A stretch of DNA of 64,000 nucleotides, taken from assembly GCA_963843535.1 (NCBI GenBank), contig CAWJKU010000004.1, positions 496,001 to 560,000 on the forward strand. Direction: 5' to 3'. Shown in pieces: positions 27,566 to 36,618 of the stretch (the stretch's first letter is position 1; every line of letters starts with the position of its first letter). Source of the stretch: CAVUNY01 sp963843535 (GTDB taxonomy: Bacteria; Chloroflexota; Anaerolineae; Anaerolineales; Anaerolineaceae). Below the pieces are notes generated by a model, which was not told where the DNA came from, ran no database searches, and saw nothing but the letters and a program-made list of their open reading frames with translations. The translations under genes and the position numbers were made by a program.

Positions 27566-28300
27566 TTATTCGAATTGGATACTCTGTAAAAAGGTGTTGT
27601 ATAGCACCCAATCTTCCTTATCTCCCGTGTGGCCGAGGATGACCTGGTATAACTGCCCATCCCAGGCGAAATAATACGTGTCAAAGGCATAAGACTGCGG
27701 GCTGCGCTCATGCCGGAGGTGAACCGCAGGGGTGCCGGCGATTTGCGCGTCAGGCTTGCGTTCAGCGCCCAAGAGATTGTGATCGGTCAACCAGCGCAGC
27801 AGGTCGGCCCCCGGCAGAGGGCGGTATTCCTCGCGGTCGCGGGGATGGCTGACGCTGATCATGGGCCAGCTCTCACCATTTTTCTCGGGCCCGACGATTG
27901 AGAAACCCTTCAGCGGATCGTCATTCATGACAATTTTTGCGTCCGCGGGGTACGACAGCCGGTAACCGAGTTCTTCGTCATGGTAGATTTTCCATCCGGC
28001 GGCGACCGCAGAGGAAGTGGATGTTGGGGCAGGTTTTACGGATGAGTCTCCGGGCTTGCATTCTCCGCGAAAAAAGGCCCATTCATCGCACTCACTTCCA
28101 TCGGGGAAGACGCACACACCGCTAATCGCGCCCGAGGCATCTTTCCTGAAATCCAATTTTCCACCTTCCTTCTCGCAGAAAACTGACGCAGGGTTTGGCA
28201 TGTCTGCTGCGGAAGTTTGAGTGGGTTGGGGGGAGCTGCAGGCAGACAGGAGCAGCGCACATACAAATATTGCGAGGGTAAACCAGGTTTTGTTGAACAT
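27566..28300 (-). CDS. DUF333-containing lipoprotein
   Basis: A 244-residue lipoprotein with lipobox LLSAC near residue 21. Residues about 35-85 are a DUF333-type Cys-rich domain (NPASVFCEKEGGKLD ... GVCVFPDGSECDEWAFFRGEC), found in putative hemolysin/YoaF-like envelope proteins. The remainder (GWKIYHDEELGYRLSYPADAK ... DTYYFAWDGQLYQVIL) resembles the PsbP/DUF1795-like ligand fold. ATG 28300 is chosen because GGAGG lies just upstream; an in-frame ATG-rich extension to 28327 contains that ribosome site. Function unknown. Confidence 0.8.
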   Translation of the reverse strand: MFNKTWFTLAIFVCALLLSACSSPQPTQTSAADMPNPASVFCEKEGGKLDFRKDASGAISGVCVFPDGSECDEWAFFRGECKPGDSSVKPAPTSTSSAVAAGWKIYHDEELGYRLSYPADAKIVMNDDPLKGFSIVGPEKNGESWPMISVSHPRDREEYRPLPGADLLRWLTDHNLLGAERKPDAQIAGTPAVHLRHERSPQSYAFDTYYFAWDGQLYQVILGHTGDKEDWVLYNTFLQSIQFE

Positions 28301-28511
28301 TTTGTCCTCCATCATGCGGTAATGCAAAAATGCATTCGCTGCATATTTGTGCTATTTTTCACATATAGGACGATGGAGTCCTTAAAATGTTCCTGGTTTA
28401 AGTAATAATTACCAGATCATGGCTTTTATTATGCCGCTTCGCTACCTGGCTTTTGGATTACGAGTCTGGATCTATCCTCGAATTTTGTGGATACGGTCTT
28501 TCGTGCGGTTG
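28301..28511. other. Intergenic region, no gene seen
   Basis: About 210 nt between the DUF333 lipoprotein start and the end of the fatty acid hydroxylase gene. It contains the short near-palindrome around ATGCAAAAATGCAT at 28322-28335 but no ORF, RNA or strong terminator that can be supported. Confidence 0.5.
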
Positions 28512-29153
28512 TCAATCTTTTGGCAGCGTGCCGTAGACCCAATCCCAGAACGGTGAGCTGACCCCGAAGCGCTGATCGGGGGTTCTATAGTGGTGCAGCA
28601 TGTGGTGGCGTTTAAGATATCCCAGAAAACCCCAGCGCATGGGAATGTGGTGCGTCGCGTAATGCATCAGATCATAAATCAGGTAGCCGATGGTGAAACC
28701 GGAGACCATCGGCCCCACATCCTGAGGCAGCCCCAGACCCAGGCCAACGACGACAGAGAATAACAGCCAGAATACGACCCCCATGGGAATGCTGGCCGCA
28801 GGCGGCATGACCAGGCGGGTCTTCATGCGCGGTTGGGCATGGTGCACGCCATGAAAGAGGAAGACGATCCGCTCCTGCCAGGCTGTACGCGGATGAAAAT
28901 GGAAAAAGAAACGGTGGATGTTATATTCCATGAAGGTCCAGATCAGGAACCCGACCACGAAGCTCAATACCATGCCTTCTGGTGTCAAACGGGGACCGCT
29001 CATAGCATAACCCGAGTAAAGCATGTAAATTGAATAGGGCACCCAGATCACGATGATAGTGATCGGGTGGACGTGGGTAAAAAATTCGAGGAAATCAGAT
29101 TTGAACAGGCGGATGGGAATGTCGCTGTGGTTTATTTCGAGCTGTTCTTGCAT
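28512..29153 (-). CDS. Fatty acid hydroxylase / sterol desaturase-type membrane enzyme, copy 1
   Basis: A 213-residue di-iron membrane enzyme. Several hydrophobic segments surround the His boxes HRFFFHFH, HGVHH, HYATHH and KRHHMLHHY. Such enzymes add a hydroxyl group to acyl chains, often at C2. The true start is ATG 29153 (MQEQLEINHSDIPIRLF); a longer frame to 29342 extends into the divergent promoter region. A close paralogue of the same length lies at 55150-55791. Confidence 0.88.
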   Translation of the reverse strand: MQEQLEINHSDIPIRLFKSDFLEFFTHVHPITIIVIWVPYSIYMLYSGYAMSGPRLTPEGMVLSFVVGFLIWTFMEYNIHRFFFHFHPRTAWQERIVFLFHGVHHAQPRMKTRLVMPPAASIPMGVVFWLLFSVVVGLGLGLPQDVGPMVSGFTIGYLIYDLMHYATHHIPMRWGFLGYLKRHHMLHHYRTPDQRFGVSSPFWDWVYGTLPKD

Positions 29154-29329
29154 GGTGGATTTCTCCCATAAAAAAGTTGATGGTATTAATCGGATAAAAT
29201 TAGTCCGAATATTGCATATTATACGAGTTTTTATCACAAAGAAAAGACTTAATTTTTTTAAACTAAAATCATCAGCTGCCATTATGTTATCAGCGCTGCG
29301 AAAGCTTTTCGGAGAGACCAACTCGTGGG

Positions 29330-29335
29330 TATAAT
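29330..29335 (+). promoter_or_regulatory. -10 box of the STAND ATPase gene, predicted leaderless
   Basis: TATAAT with exactly 7 nt to ATG 29343. The -35 region is weak. An in-frame GTG at 29325 lies upstream of this box and cannot be the start. Confidence 0.5.
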
Positions 29336-29342
29336 TGGGCAT

Positions 29343-31925
29343 ATGGCAGAAACATCACAGACAAGCTTCTCAATGCCGCCTGCTTCCGAGCATGGAAGAA
29401 CCATATCGATACGCCTTCCCGTGCCTGGTTCACCGTTTATCGGTCGCAAGGCGGAACTGGCCGAAATTAGTTTTAAGCTGGCAGAACCAGAATGCCGGCT
29501 GATGACTGTGTACGGTCTGAGCGGCATGGGCAAAACTCGCCTGGCGCTGCAAGCTGCGCGGGAACAGGCCTCAAAATTTCCACATGGAGTGTGCTTTATC
29601 TCACTGTCTGCGCTGACAGACCCCGATCAGGTGCCGGTAGAAGCGGCAAGTGCGTTAGGTTTCAAGATCCATGAAAAAATGGAGTCAACAGGCCCAAAAC
29701 GCCAGTTGATTGATTATTTACGCAACCGGCGGGTGCTGTTGTTGATGGATAATTTTGAGCACCTGGTGCAGGCCGCCGATTTTCTTTCTGAACTGTTAGC
29801 CGAAGCGCCGCAGGTGAAAATCCTCGCTACCTCCCGAGAACGTTTGAACCTCAGCGAAGAATGGGGATTCGAGTTAGCAGGAATGTCCTTCCCGCTGGCG
29901 GCTGGCGCAAATGAGCCTGAGTCTTACAGCTCAGTGCAGCTTTTTCTACACCATGCTCAACACGCCCAGCCTCATTTCAAGCCGACGGAAAAGGATCGTC
30001 ACCAGATCAGCCGGATTTGCACGTTATTAGAAGGAATGCCATTAGGGATTGAGCTGGCAGCGGCCTGGGTAAATGTGATGTCGTGTGCGGATATCGCGGC
30101 TGAGATTGAAGGAAACCTGGATTTCCTCACAACCGATCAACAGGGAGCTGCGCCCCGTCACCGCAGGCTGCGCGCCGTGTTCAACCATACCTGGGAGTCG
30201 TTGAGCCCGGCCGAACAGCAGAATTTCCGCAAGCTATCAATTTTCAAGGGCGGTTTTACAAAAAAAGCCGCCAGAGAAGTGGCCGGAGTGGATTTCCCGC
30301 AGCTATCCGCGTTGTTGGAAAAATCGTTGGTGTACCGCCGCAAAGATGGCCGGTATAACCTGCACGACATATTAAACCAGTATGCCGCCGAAAAACTGGC
30401 CGCCAACCCGCCGGAACAGAATAAACTGCGTAATACCCACCGGAAATATTACCTGGATCTATTAATGCGGTCCACGGATGAGCTGGTCGGCGCAAGCCAA
30501 ATTGGTGCCTTGCAGCGCCTGCCGGTGGAATCGGCCAATGTGCGAGCGGCCTGGTACCGCACCGTCGCGCAGGGGTCGCTTGACGAACTTGAGCGCATTA
30601 CCCTGCGCCTGATGGTGTACTATATCCTGCGCGGCCTGCATCGTGAGGGGGCGGAAACATTTCGCCCGGCATTGGACCGGCTGCGAAGGGAACGGGCCTT
30701 CGATTCAGATAATCCACAGGTGAAAGCCCTGCTCACCTTGCTGTTGGCGCTTGTGGGTACAATTTCTATCTCGTTGGAACGGGCAGAAGGGCGAGAAATG
30801 GTGGATCGTGCGGCGGATCTGGCCCTTTCGCTGCCGCCTGGTATTCCCAAAGCGTATGCGGCGGTCTTATTACTGTTTGGGAATGATCGATATCCCGCCG
30901 ATGTGGCGGGGACCTGGTTTAAGGAAACGATGGAAATATTTGCGGCTGCCAATGACTCGATGGGACAGGCCCTGGCTACGAATGCTTACGGCACTTTTCT
31001 CGAAAAGCAGCAGCTAATGAGCCAGGCGCGGGAAATGTATACGGCGGGGTATGCAGCATATTCCCAAATGGGCAACCGCTGGGGGATCGCCCAGTGCAGT
31101 CATAACCTGGCCAAAAATGCTTATTGGACCGGGGATTACCCTGAAGCCTGCCGACTGGTACGGGAAGGGATCGCGATTTATGAGAATCTGGACGATCCCT
31201 GGCGGAAGATGGAATTGAATATTATCCTCGGCCAGTCTCTCACTGCCCTGGGACAATACGGCGAAGCGAGGGCCCTGTTCATTACCGCGTTAGGTTTTAC
31301 CGAGCATATGGGGAATCTTCATCAGACTGCCGTCAATCTGGACTGCCTGGCGTATATCGCGTTTCTGGAAGGTAGTTATTCCGAAGCAGAGGCCGCCAAC
31401 CAGCGCGCCTTATCCATCTACCGGCGGATTCAACATCCCTACGGTACCGGCATCTCGCTGACAAACCTGGGAGACGTTGCCCTGGGACAGGGTGATCTGA
31501 TCACGGCGCGCAAATTTTACCTGGAAGGATTGGAAATCCTGGGGGAGTTGAGCCTGATCTGGGGTAAATCGAAGTGCTTGAAAATGCTGGGATGGATCGA
31601 TCTGCTGGAAGGTGAGCTGCCGCGGGCGGATGAAAATCTGAAGGCTGCGCTCAAGCTCTCGGCCGGCATCGAAAATTTGGCGGATGAAATTGAGACACTG
31701 GAGCTGCGCGCCGAACTCCATGCACGCCTCGGTCGACCCGAACGCAGCCTGGCGCTGTTGAGTGCCCTGAAAACTCACCCGGCGCTGACCGCAGAAGTCA
31801 AACGGCGGGCTGACCTTCTGGAGAAATCGCTGATTGGACAGTTAAGCCAGAGCCAGGCGGAAACCGCGCGCGTAGAAGGCCTCGCCCGCAGCCTGGATGG
31901 GTGGATTAATGAAGAGCTGAAATAA
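29343..31925 (+). CDS. STAND/NB-ARC-type ATPase with TPR array, no effector domain
   Basis: An 860-residue protein of the AfsR/MalT-like signalling ATPase class. Residues about 36-330 hold the NTPase: FIGRKAEL at the start, Walker A GLSGMGKTRLAL, Walker B RVLLLMDNFEHL, and a LATSRERL sensor segment. The winged-helix part follows (FRKLSIFKGGFTKKAAREVAG). From about 400 to the end are TPR units (ALATNAYGTFLEKQQ, AQCSHNLAKNAYWTGD, TGISLTNLGDVALGQGD). Related regulators carry a BTAD/OmpR or LuxR DNA-binding domain; none is visible here. It may act as a sensor scaffold or partner protein. Confidence 0.8.
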   Translation: MAETSQTSFSMPPASEHGRTISIRLPVPGSPFIGRKAELAEISFKLAEPECRLMTVYGLSGMGKTRLALQAAREQASKFPHGVCFISLSALTDPDQVPVEAASALGFKIHEKMESTGPKRQLIDYLRNRRVLLLMDNFEHLVQAADFLSELLAEAPQVKILATSRERLNLSEEWGFELAGMSFPLAAGANEPESYSSVQLFLHHAQHAQPHFKPTEKDRHQISRICTLLEGMPLGIELAAAWVNVMSCADIAAEIEGNLDFLTTDQQGAAPRHRRLRAVFNHTWESLSPAEQQNFRKLSIFKGGFTKKAAREVAGVDFPQLSALLEKSLVYRRKDGRYNLHDILNQYAAEKLAANPPEQNKLRNTHRKYYLDLLMRSTDELVGASQIGALQRLPVESANVRAAWYRTVAQGSLDELERITLRLMVYYILRGLHREGAETFRPALDRLRRERAFDSDNPQVKALLTLLLALVGTISISLERAEGREMVDRAADLALSLPPGIPKAYAAVLLLFGNDRYPADVAGTWFKETMEIFAAANDSMGQALATNAYGTFLEKQQLMSQAREMYTAGYAAYSQMGNRWGIAQCSHNLAKNAYWTGDYPEACRLVREGIAIYENLDDPWRKMELNIILGQSLTALGQYGEARALFITALGFTEHMGNLHQTAVNLDCLAYIAFLEGSYSEAEAANQRALSIYRRIQHPYGTGISLTNLGDVALGQGDLITARKFYLEGLEILGELSLIWGKSKCLKMLGWIDLLEGELPRADENLKAALKLSAGIENLADEIETLELRAELHARLGRPERSLALLSALKTHPALTAEVKRRADLLEKSLIGQLSQSQAETARVEGLARSLDGWINEELK

Positions 31926-31964
31926 ATAAGACTAATTCGGTAGTATTAACCGTTTGTTTTCTGT

Positions 31965-31970
31965 TATAAT
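31965..31970 (+). promoter_or_regulatory. -10 box of miaB, predicted leaderless
   Basis: TATAAT with exactly 7 nt (CGCCGCC) to ATG 31978 and no ribosome site in between. Confidence 0.5.
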
Positions 31971-31977
31971 CGCCGCC

Positions 31978-33291
31978 ATGAAGTATCACATTTGGACTGA
32001 AGGCTGCCAGATGAATGTGGCCGATTCTCAGCGGGTGGCGTCTGCGCTTGAACACCTGGGTTATGATCAAACACCCAAGGCCGAACAGGCGGATATCATC
32101 GTGATGAACACCTGCGTGGTGCGCCAGAGCGCCGAGGATAAAGCCTACGGCAGGCTGACATCCTTGCGCCCGCTAAAAAAGCACAATCCGCACCTGGTAA
32201 TAAACCTGATGGGCTGCCTGGTGGGGGTGAAGGACAACACCCACCTGCGCGAGCGTTTCCCATACGTGGATGTTTTTTCGCCCCCTTCTGATCCGGCTCC
32301 CCTGGTCAATTATTTGCTGCAGAAAGAAGGCCGCCAGCTTGAAGAGGATCAGACCGCAGCCCGGTTTGCCTGGATGGACGGCGACCTGGTGCTGCCCCGG
32401 CAGGAGCGCAACAGCCTGATCTCAGGGTTCATCCCGATAGTCTACGGCTGCTCGTTTGCCTGCACGTACTGCATCATCCCATACCGGCGCGGGGTAGAAC
32501 GCTCGCGCCCGGCGCACGAAATCATGGCAGAAGCGCGCGCGCTGGTTGCCCAGGGTGTAAAAGAAATCACCCTCTTGGGGCAGATCGTCGACCGCTACGG
32601 CAAAGATGAACCCTCATTTCCCCATCTTTCGGGCCTGCTCAACCAGCTGGCTGAAATTGATGGGCTGGAACGGCTGCGCTTCCTGACCTCGCATCCGAAT
32701 TGGATGACCGATGAGCTGCTGGATACGGTGGCGAACAACCCCAAGGTGATGCCGCATATCGAATGCCCAAACCAGGCCGGGGATGATGAAGTGCTGGCAA
32801 ATATGAAGCGCGGGTATACTGCCCGAGATTACCGCCATCTGGTAGAACGCATCCGCAGCCGTGTTCCCAATGTATCTATCGCCACCGATATTATTGTGGG
32901 TTTTCCCGGTGAGACCGAAGAGCAGTTCCAGCATACCTATGACCTGCTGGCCGAGCTTAAACTGGATGTGGCTCATCTTGCGCGTTATTCCGCCCGTCCG
33001 GGGACCGTATCGGCCCGGCGGATGGATGATGATGTGCCGGAAGAGGAAAAGTGGCGCCGCTTCCGCCTGCTGGAAGAACTGCAAGAGGGGATTGCGGCCC
33101 AAATTCACGCTGGCTACCATGGGCGCACGGTCGATATCTTATTTGAGGAAAAAGTGAAAGATCGTTGGAAAGGGCGGACACCGACTAACAAGCTGGTTTT
33201 TGCCGCTTCCTCTGAAGATCTTCGCGGTCAGGTGCGCGAGGTGAAAATCGATTGGACCGGTCCGTGGTCAATGATCGGCAGCCTGATATAA
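31978..33291 (+). CDS. miaB: MiaB-type tRNA methylthiotransferase
   Basis: A 437-residue radical-SAM enzyme that adds a methylthio group to i6A37 of tRNA. The N-terminal UPF0004 domain has the three cluster cysteines (EGCQMN, MNTCVVR, LMGCLVG). The radical-SAM motif CSFACTYC is at about residue 160, and a C-terminal TRAM domain follows (HGRTVDILFEEK ... GQVREVKI). The family also includes MtaB and RimO; overall order and spacing favour MiaB. A frame extended to 31954 would start upstream of the promoter, so ATG 31978 is chosen. Confidence 0.88.
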   Translation: MKYHIWTEGCQMNVADSQRVASALEHLGYDQTPKAEQADIIVMNTCVVRQSAEDKAYGRLTSLRPLKKHNPHLVINLMGCLVGVKDNTHLRERFPYVDVFSPPSDPAPLVNYLLQKEGRQLEEDQTAARFAWMDGDLVLPRQERNSLISGFIPIVYGCSFACTYCIIPYRRGVERSRPAHEIMAEARALVAQGVKEITLLGQIVDRYGKDEPSFPHLSGLLNQLAEIDGLERLRFLTSHPNWMTDELLDTVANNPKVMPHIECPNQAGDDEVLANMKRGYTARDYRHLVERIRSRVPNVSIATDIIVGFPGETEEQFQHTYDLLAELKLDVAHLARYSARPGTVSARRMDDDVPEEEKWRRFRLLEELQEGIAAQIHAGYHGRTVDILFEEKVKDRWKGRTPTNKLVFAASSEDLRGQVREVKIDWTGPWSMIGSLI

Positions 33292-33296
33292 ACGAG

Positions 33297-33316
33297 AATC
33301 CCCCGAGCGGGGGATT
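33297..33316 (+). terminator. Terminator after miaB
   Basis: AATCCCCC (33297-33304) pairs with GGGGGATT (33309-33316) around loop GAGC, followed by TTCGTTT. Confidence 0.75.
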
Positions 33317-33322
33317 TTCGTT

Positions 33323-33328
33323 TATACT
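33323..33328 (+). promoter_or_regulatory. -10 box of the M23 peptidase gene, predicted near-leaderless
   Basis: TATACT with 8 nt to ATG 33337. It directly follows the miaB terminator, so the gene has its own promoter. Confidence 0.4.
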
Positions 33329-33336
33329 GCCAGCCA

Positions 33337-34071
33337 ATGAGGATGCGCAAATTCTTCTTGTTTGGGCTTGTGATCGCTGTGCTGCTGGGCGCGGCCGGAT
33401 ATTTGCTGTTGCGGCGCTGGAGCGGTAACCCGATTCGCTTTCATTACCTGGCGGAGTGGTTTAGTGACCCGCGGGGTCATGCCGGGTGGATGGTGCAGAT
33501 CGGCGAACGCTGCGGCGATGCGCCTTTTCAAATGCCGACCAGCGGCTATATCGGTTTCCTGTGGGGCGATTCTTTCCGACCGGGCCACAGCCACCAGGGA
33601 ATTGACATCTTTGCCGGGACGCAGCCAGGGGAGATTGAGGTGCGGACGGCATACGCCGGCTATTTATCTCGACTGCCGGATTGGAAATCCTCAATCATTG
33701 TGCGTATTCCCGATGATCCATTGCAGCCGGGGCGCCAGATCTGGACCTATTACACCCACATGGCGGAAGCTGACGGCACTTCACTGATCGATCCCGCTTT
33801 CCCACCCGGCACATACGAAGCCTTTGTTCCGGCGGGGACATTGTTAGGCCGCCAGGGAAACTATTCAGGCACAGTAGGATCACCGACCGGCGTTCACTTG
33901 CATTTTTCCATCGTCATGGATGATGGACGGGGAAAATTCCGCAGTGAGCTGGCTATCCAGAACACGCTCGATCCATCTCCCTACCTGGGGATATTGCTGA
34001 ACGCAAAAGAAAACAAAGATGTGATCCCGCACTGTCCGCAGGCTGGATTTACGAGCTCGGCGGCGAGATAA
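33337..34071 (+). CDS. M23-family metallopeptidase, membrane-anchored
   Basis: A 244-residue protein with an N-terminal membrane segment (FFLFGLVIAVLLGAAGYLLL). The M23/LytM domain has HQGIDIF (Zn ligands His and Asp) and HLHFSI (the second HxH). Such enzymes cut peptide cross-links of peptidoglycan. Compared with standard M23 domains the middle is stretched (TYYTHMAEADG keeps the YxHM signature). There is also a downstream extension ending HCPQAGFTSSAAR. Start ATG 33337; an in-frame ATG at 33343 is possible. Confidence 0.82.
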   Translation: MRMRKFFLFGLVIAVLLGAAGYLLLRRWSGNPIRFHYLAEWFSDPRGHAGWMVQIGERCGDAPFQMPTSGYIGFLWGDSFRPGHSHQGIDIFAGTQPGEIEVRTAYAGYLSRLPDWKSSIIVRIPDDPLQPGRQIWTYYTHMAEADGTSLIDPAFPPGTYEAFVPAGTLLGRQGNYSGTVGSPTGVHLHFSIVMDDGRGKFRSELAIQNTLDPSPYLGILLNAKENKDVIPHCPQAGFTSSAAR

Positions 34072-34173
34072 CGCCCGGATTGCGCCAGGCAAGATCTCAA
34101 TCGGCCGTTTCACCTGGGCCTTTACAGCTATAATACTTGATATCAGGCAGCTGCCTTGCCTGGGAGGGTAAGA

Positions 34174-34980
34174 ATGCTTGGCTTTCGCGATCTCAGCAAT
34201 GGATTGAGGCAATTGGGACTGGATGCCGGCTGTCCGGTGCTGGTGCACGCTTCGCTTTCGGCATTTGGTGAAATCCGGGGCGGAGCGGAGACTTTGCTGG
34301 GCGCAGTCTCAACCCTCACTTCAGGCTTGATGATGCCAGCTTTCACCTATAAGACCATGATCATCCCCGAAGTGGGTCCGCCAGATAATGCCCTGGTCTA
34401 CGGCAGCGGGCGTGATCAGAACCGGATGGCGGAATTTTTCCGGCCGGATTTGCCTGTCGACCGCATACTGGGAATCACCGCCGAGACATTGCGCCGTATG
34501 CACGGCTCACATCGGTCACTTCACCCGGTGCTCTCCTTCACCGGACTCGGGGTGGAGCCTGCGCTGGATGTGCAAACGATTGCGGAGCCGCTGGCGCCTA
34601 TTGGTGTACTGGAAAAAATGGGCGGGTGGGTGCTGCTGCTGGGGGTCAACCACTCCGTGAATACCAGCCTGCACTATGCCGAGCGTCTTGCCGGACGCCC
34701 GCAGTTCACCCGTTGGGCGTTAACGTACGAGGGGGTGGTGGAATGCCCAAACTTTGGCGGCTGCTCGCAAGGCTTTGTAAAGGCATCTGCCTGGTTGCAA
34801 GATCTTACCCGGCGCGTACAAATCGGTAATGCTCAGGTGGAGGCGATCCCACTGGCTGACATGATCGAGCGCGTCAGGTCAGCCATTCAGGACGATCCTC
34901 TAGCCTTGTTGTGCGACCAGGCGGATTGCGAGCAGTGCAACGCAGTTCGGCGCCGGTTGTCCACGGTAAATGCCCCCTGA
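34174..34980 (+). CDS. AAC(3)-family acetyltransferase-like protein
   Basis: A 268-residue member of the aminoglycoside 3-N-acetyltransferase/YokD family. The hallmark HASLSAFGEIRGGAETLLGA lies near residue 30, and other family segments are HPVLSFTGLG and LLLGVNHSVNTSLHYAE. Such proteins acetylate aminoglycosides with acetyl-CoA, but many chromosomal members have other or unknown acceptors. The C-terminal CDQADCEQCNAV with three Cys is unusual. GGAGGG 5 nt upstream fixes ATG 34174. A TATAAT box is at 34129-34134. The next gene, a sensor kinase, starts 16 nt after the stop. Confidence 0.78.
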   Translation: MLGFRDLSNGLRQLGLDAGCPVLVHASLSAFGEIRGGAETLLGAVSTLTSGLMMPAFTYKTMIIPEVGPPDNALVYGSGRDQNRMAEFFRPDLPVDRILGITAETLRRMHGSHRSLHPVLSFTGLGVEPALDVQTIAEPLAPIGVLEKMGGWVLLLGVNHSVNTSLHYAERLAGRPQFTRWALTYEGVVECPNFGGCSQGFVKASAWLQDLTRRVQIGNAQVEAIPLADMIERVRSAIQDDPLALLCDQADCEQCNAVRRRLSTVNAP

Positions 34981-34996
34981 GCGATTGGAGGAGCGC

Positions 34997-36565
34997 ATGG
35001 TTTCTGACCACGCACAGTCATCTCTGCAGTTACTTTACAACATCAGCCGGCAGTTGGTTTCTTCATTGGATCTGCAAACCGTGCTGCAGAACGTGGTGAC
35101 TTTCTCGATCCGCAACCTGGGAGCCGAGCGCGCCACCCTGATCGTTCTGGATGAGTTGCAGCATCCCGCCGAAGCGGTGTTGGTTTACAACAATCAACGT
35201 ATGCCCTACACGATAGACCAACTGCAGCAGGTGGTTGACCAGGGATTGGCGGGTTGGGTGCTGCGTACCCAGGAATCGGTTTTGATCCCTGATACCAGCC
35301 AGGATGAGCGGTGGGTGCGCCGTCCGGATGACCAGGAGAACCGGTCGGGGGCGAAATCGGCGATCTGCATTCCGCTGCAAGCTCGCAGCCAGCCGGTGGG
35401 CGTGCTTACTCTCGTTCACCCGGAACCAGGATTTTTTTCCGGGGCGCATCTCAACCTGCTGCAGTCGATTGGGGACCAGGCCGGCATCGCCATTTATAAC
35501 GCGCGCCTTTATGATTCACTGCAGGTAGCTACCCGGCGCTACCGTGAGCTTTTTGAAAACAATATTGACCCAATTCTGATCACTGATTGGTCGGGAAAAA
35601 TCCTCGAAGTCAACCTCCAGGCGGCTCATCTGGGCGGAGGAGATGAAAAATCGCTGTTGGGGCATTCGATCCTCGAGCTGAATGAACCAAACCACGAAAA
35701 ACTCGGCCAGGATTTCGCTAACCTGTATTCTGGTGAGATGGTTTGTTATGAGAGCATTTTCCACCCGCCGGAGGGGCGGCAGGTGCCTGTCGAGATCTAT
35801 GTGTACCGGGTGCGTTTGCAGAATGATGATGTGCTGCAGTGGACTGTGCGCGATATCACCGCCCGTAAAGAGCTGGATATGATGCGCACCGACCTGGCAG
35901 CGATGGTTTACCACGACCTGCGTTCGCCGCTATCCAATATCGTCTCCAGCCTGGATTTGATGGAAAGCATGTTGGAAAGAAAAGAATCTGGCTCGCTGCC
36001 CATGATTTTCAGCATCGCTTCTCGTTCCAGCGAACGCATGCAGCGCCTGATCAGCTCGCTGCTGGACATCAGCCGGTTGGAAGCCGGGCAGCCGATCACC
36101 AATCAAAAAGAAATCGAAGCCTCCCGGCTGGTCGCAGATGCGGTGGATACCATTTCACCGTCATTGGAAGCCAGGCAGCAGAAAATCACCACTGAAATTG
36201 GCGAAGGATTGTCCACAATCTGGATCGACGAGGATATGATTCGCCGTGTGTTGATCAACCTGGTCGAGAATGCAGCCAAGTTTACCCCTTCCAATCGGGA
36301 AATTAAAGTCGTGGTGACCCCGATCAATGGGATGATCCAGTTTTGCGTGCAAGACTGCGGCCCGGGAATTCCGCAGGAAGCCCTGGAATTGATATTTGAG
36401 AAGTTTCGCCGGTTAACCACAGAAAATATGCCCAAAGGCCTGGGTTTGGGCCTGGCATTTTGCCGTTTGGCCGTTCAAGCCCATGGTGGGCGCATATGGG
36501 CTGAGAGCGAGCTGGGTCAAGGCAGCCGTTTTTATTTCACCTTGCCTTCGAACCCGCAAATGTAG
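34997..36565 (+). CDS. GAF-PAS sensor histidine kinase
   Basis: A 522-residue soluble kinase. GAF domain at about 10-170 (LQTVLQNVVTFSIRNLGAERATLIVLDE), PAS at about 180-290 (RRYRELFENNIDPILITDWSGKI), HisKA with phospho-acceptor His306 (MVYHDLRSPLSN), then HATPase_c with N box (NLVENAAKF), G1 (DCGPGIP) and G2 (GLGLGLAFCR). No membrane segment was seen, so it senses a cytoplasmic signal. No response regulator gene is adjacent. GGAGG precedes ATG 34997; a longer frame would overlap the upstream gene. Confidence 0.92.
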   Translation: MVSDHAQSSLQLLYNISRQLVSSLDLQTVLQNVVTFSIRNLGAERATLIVLDELQHPAEAVLVYNNQRMPYTIDQLQQVVDQGLAGWVLRTQESVLIPDTSQDERWVRRPDDQENRSGAKSAICIPLQARSQPVGVLTLVHPEPGFFSGAHLNLLQSIGDQAGIAIYNARLYDSLQVATRRYRELFENNIDPILITDWSGKILEVNLQAAHLGGGDEKSLLGHSILELNEPNHEKLGQDFANLYSGEMVCYESIFHPPEGRQVPVEIYVYRVRLQNDDVLQWTVRDITARKELDMMRTDLAAMVYHDLRSPLSNIVSSLDLMESMLERKESGSLPMIFSIASRSSERMQRLISSLLDISRLEAGQPITNQKEIEASRLVADAVDTISPSLEARQQKITTEIGEGLSTIWIDEDMIRRVLINLVENAAKFTPSNREIKVVVTPINGMIQFCVQDCGPGIPQEALELIFEKFRRLTTENMPKGLGLGLAFCRLAVQAHGGRIWAESELGQGSRFYFTLPSNPQM

Positions 36566-36618
36566 TATAAATTGGCCTGGAAGCCGCAGCCATACTGAAA
36601 GAAGGATCAGAAAACCGA

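Noticed and set aside
29343..31925. Possible defence-type STAND system
   Set aside because: The ATPase has no toxin or nuclease domain and its neighbours (fatty acid hydroxylase, miaB) are housekeeping genes.
34174..36565. Mobile antibiotic-resistance locus around the AAC(3)-like gene
   Set aside because: No transposase, integrase or repeats flank it, and composition looks like its neighbours; it appears to be a resident gene.
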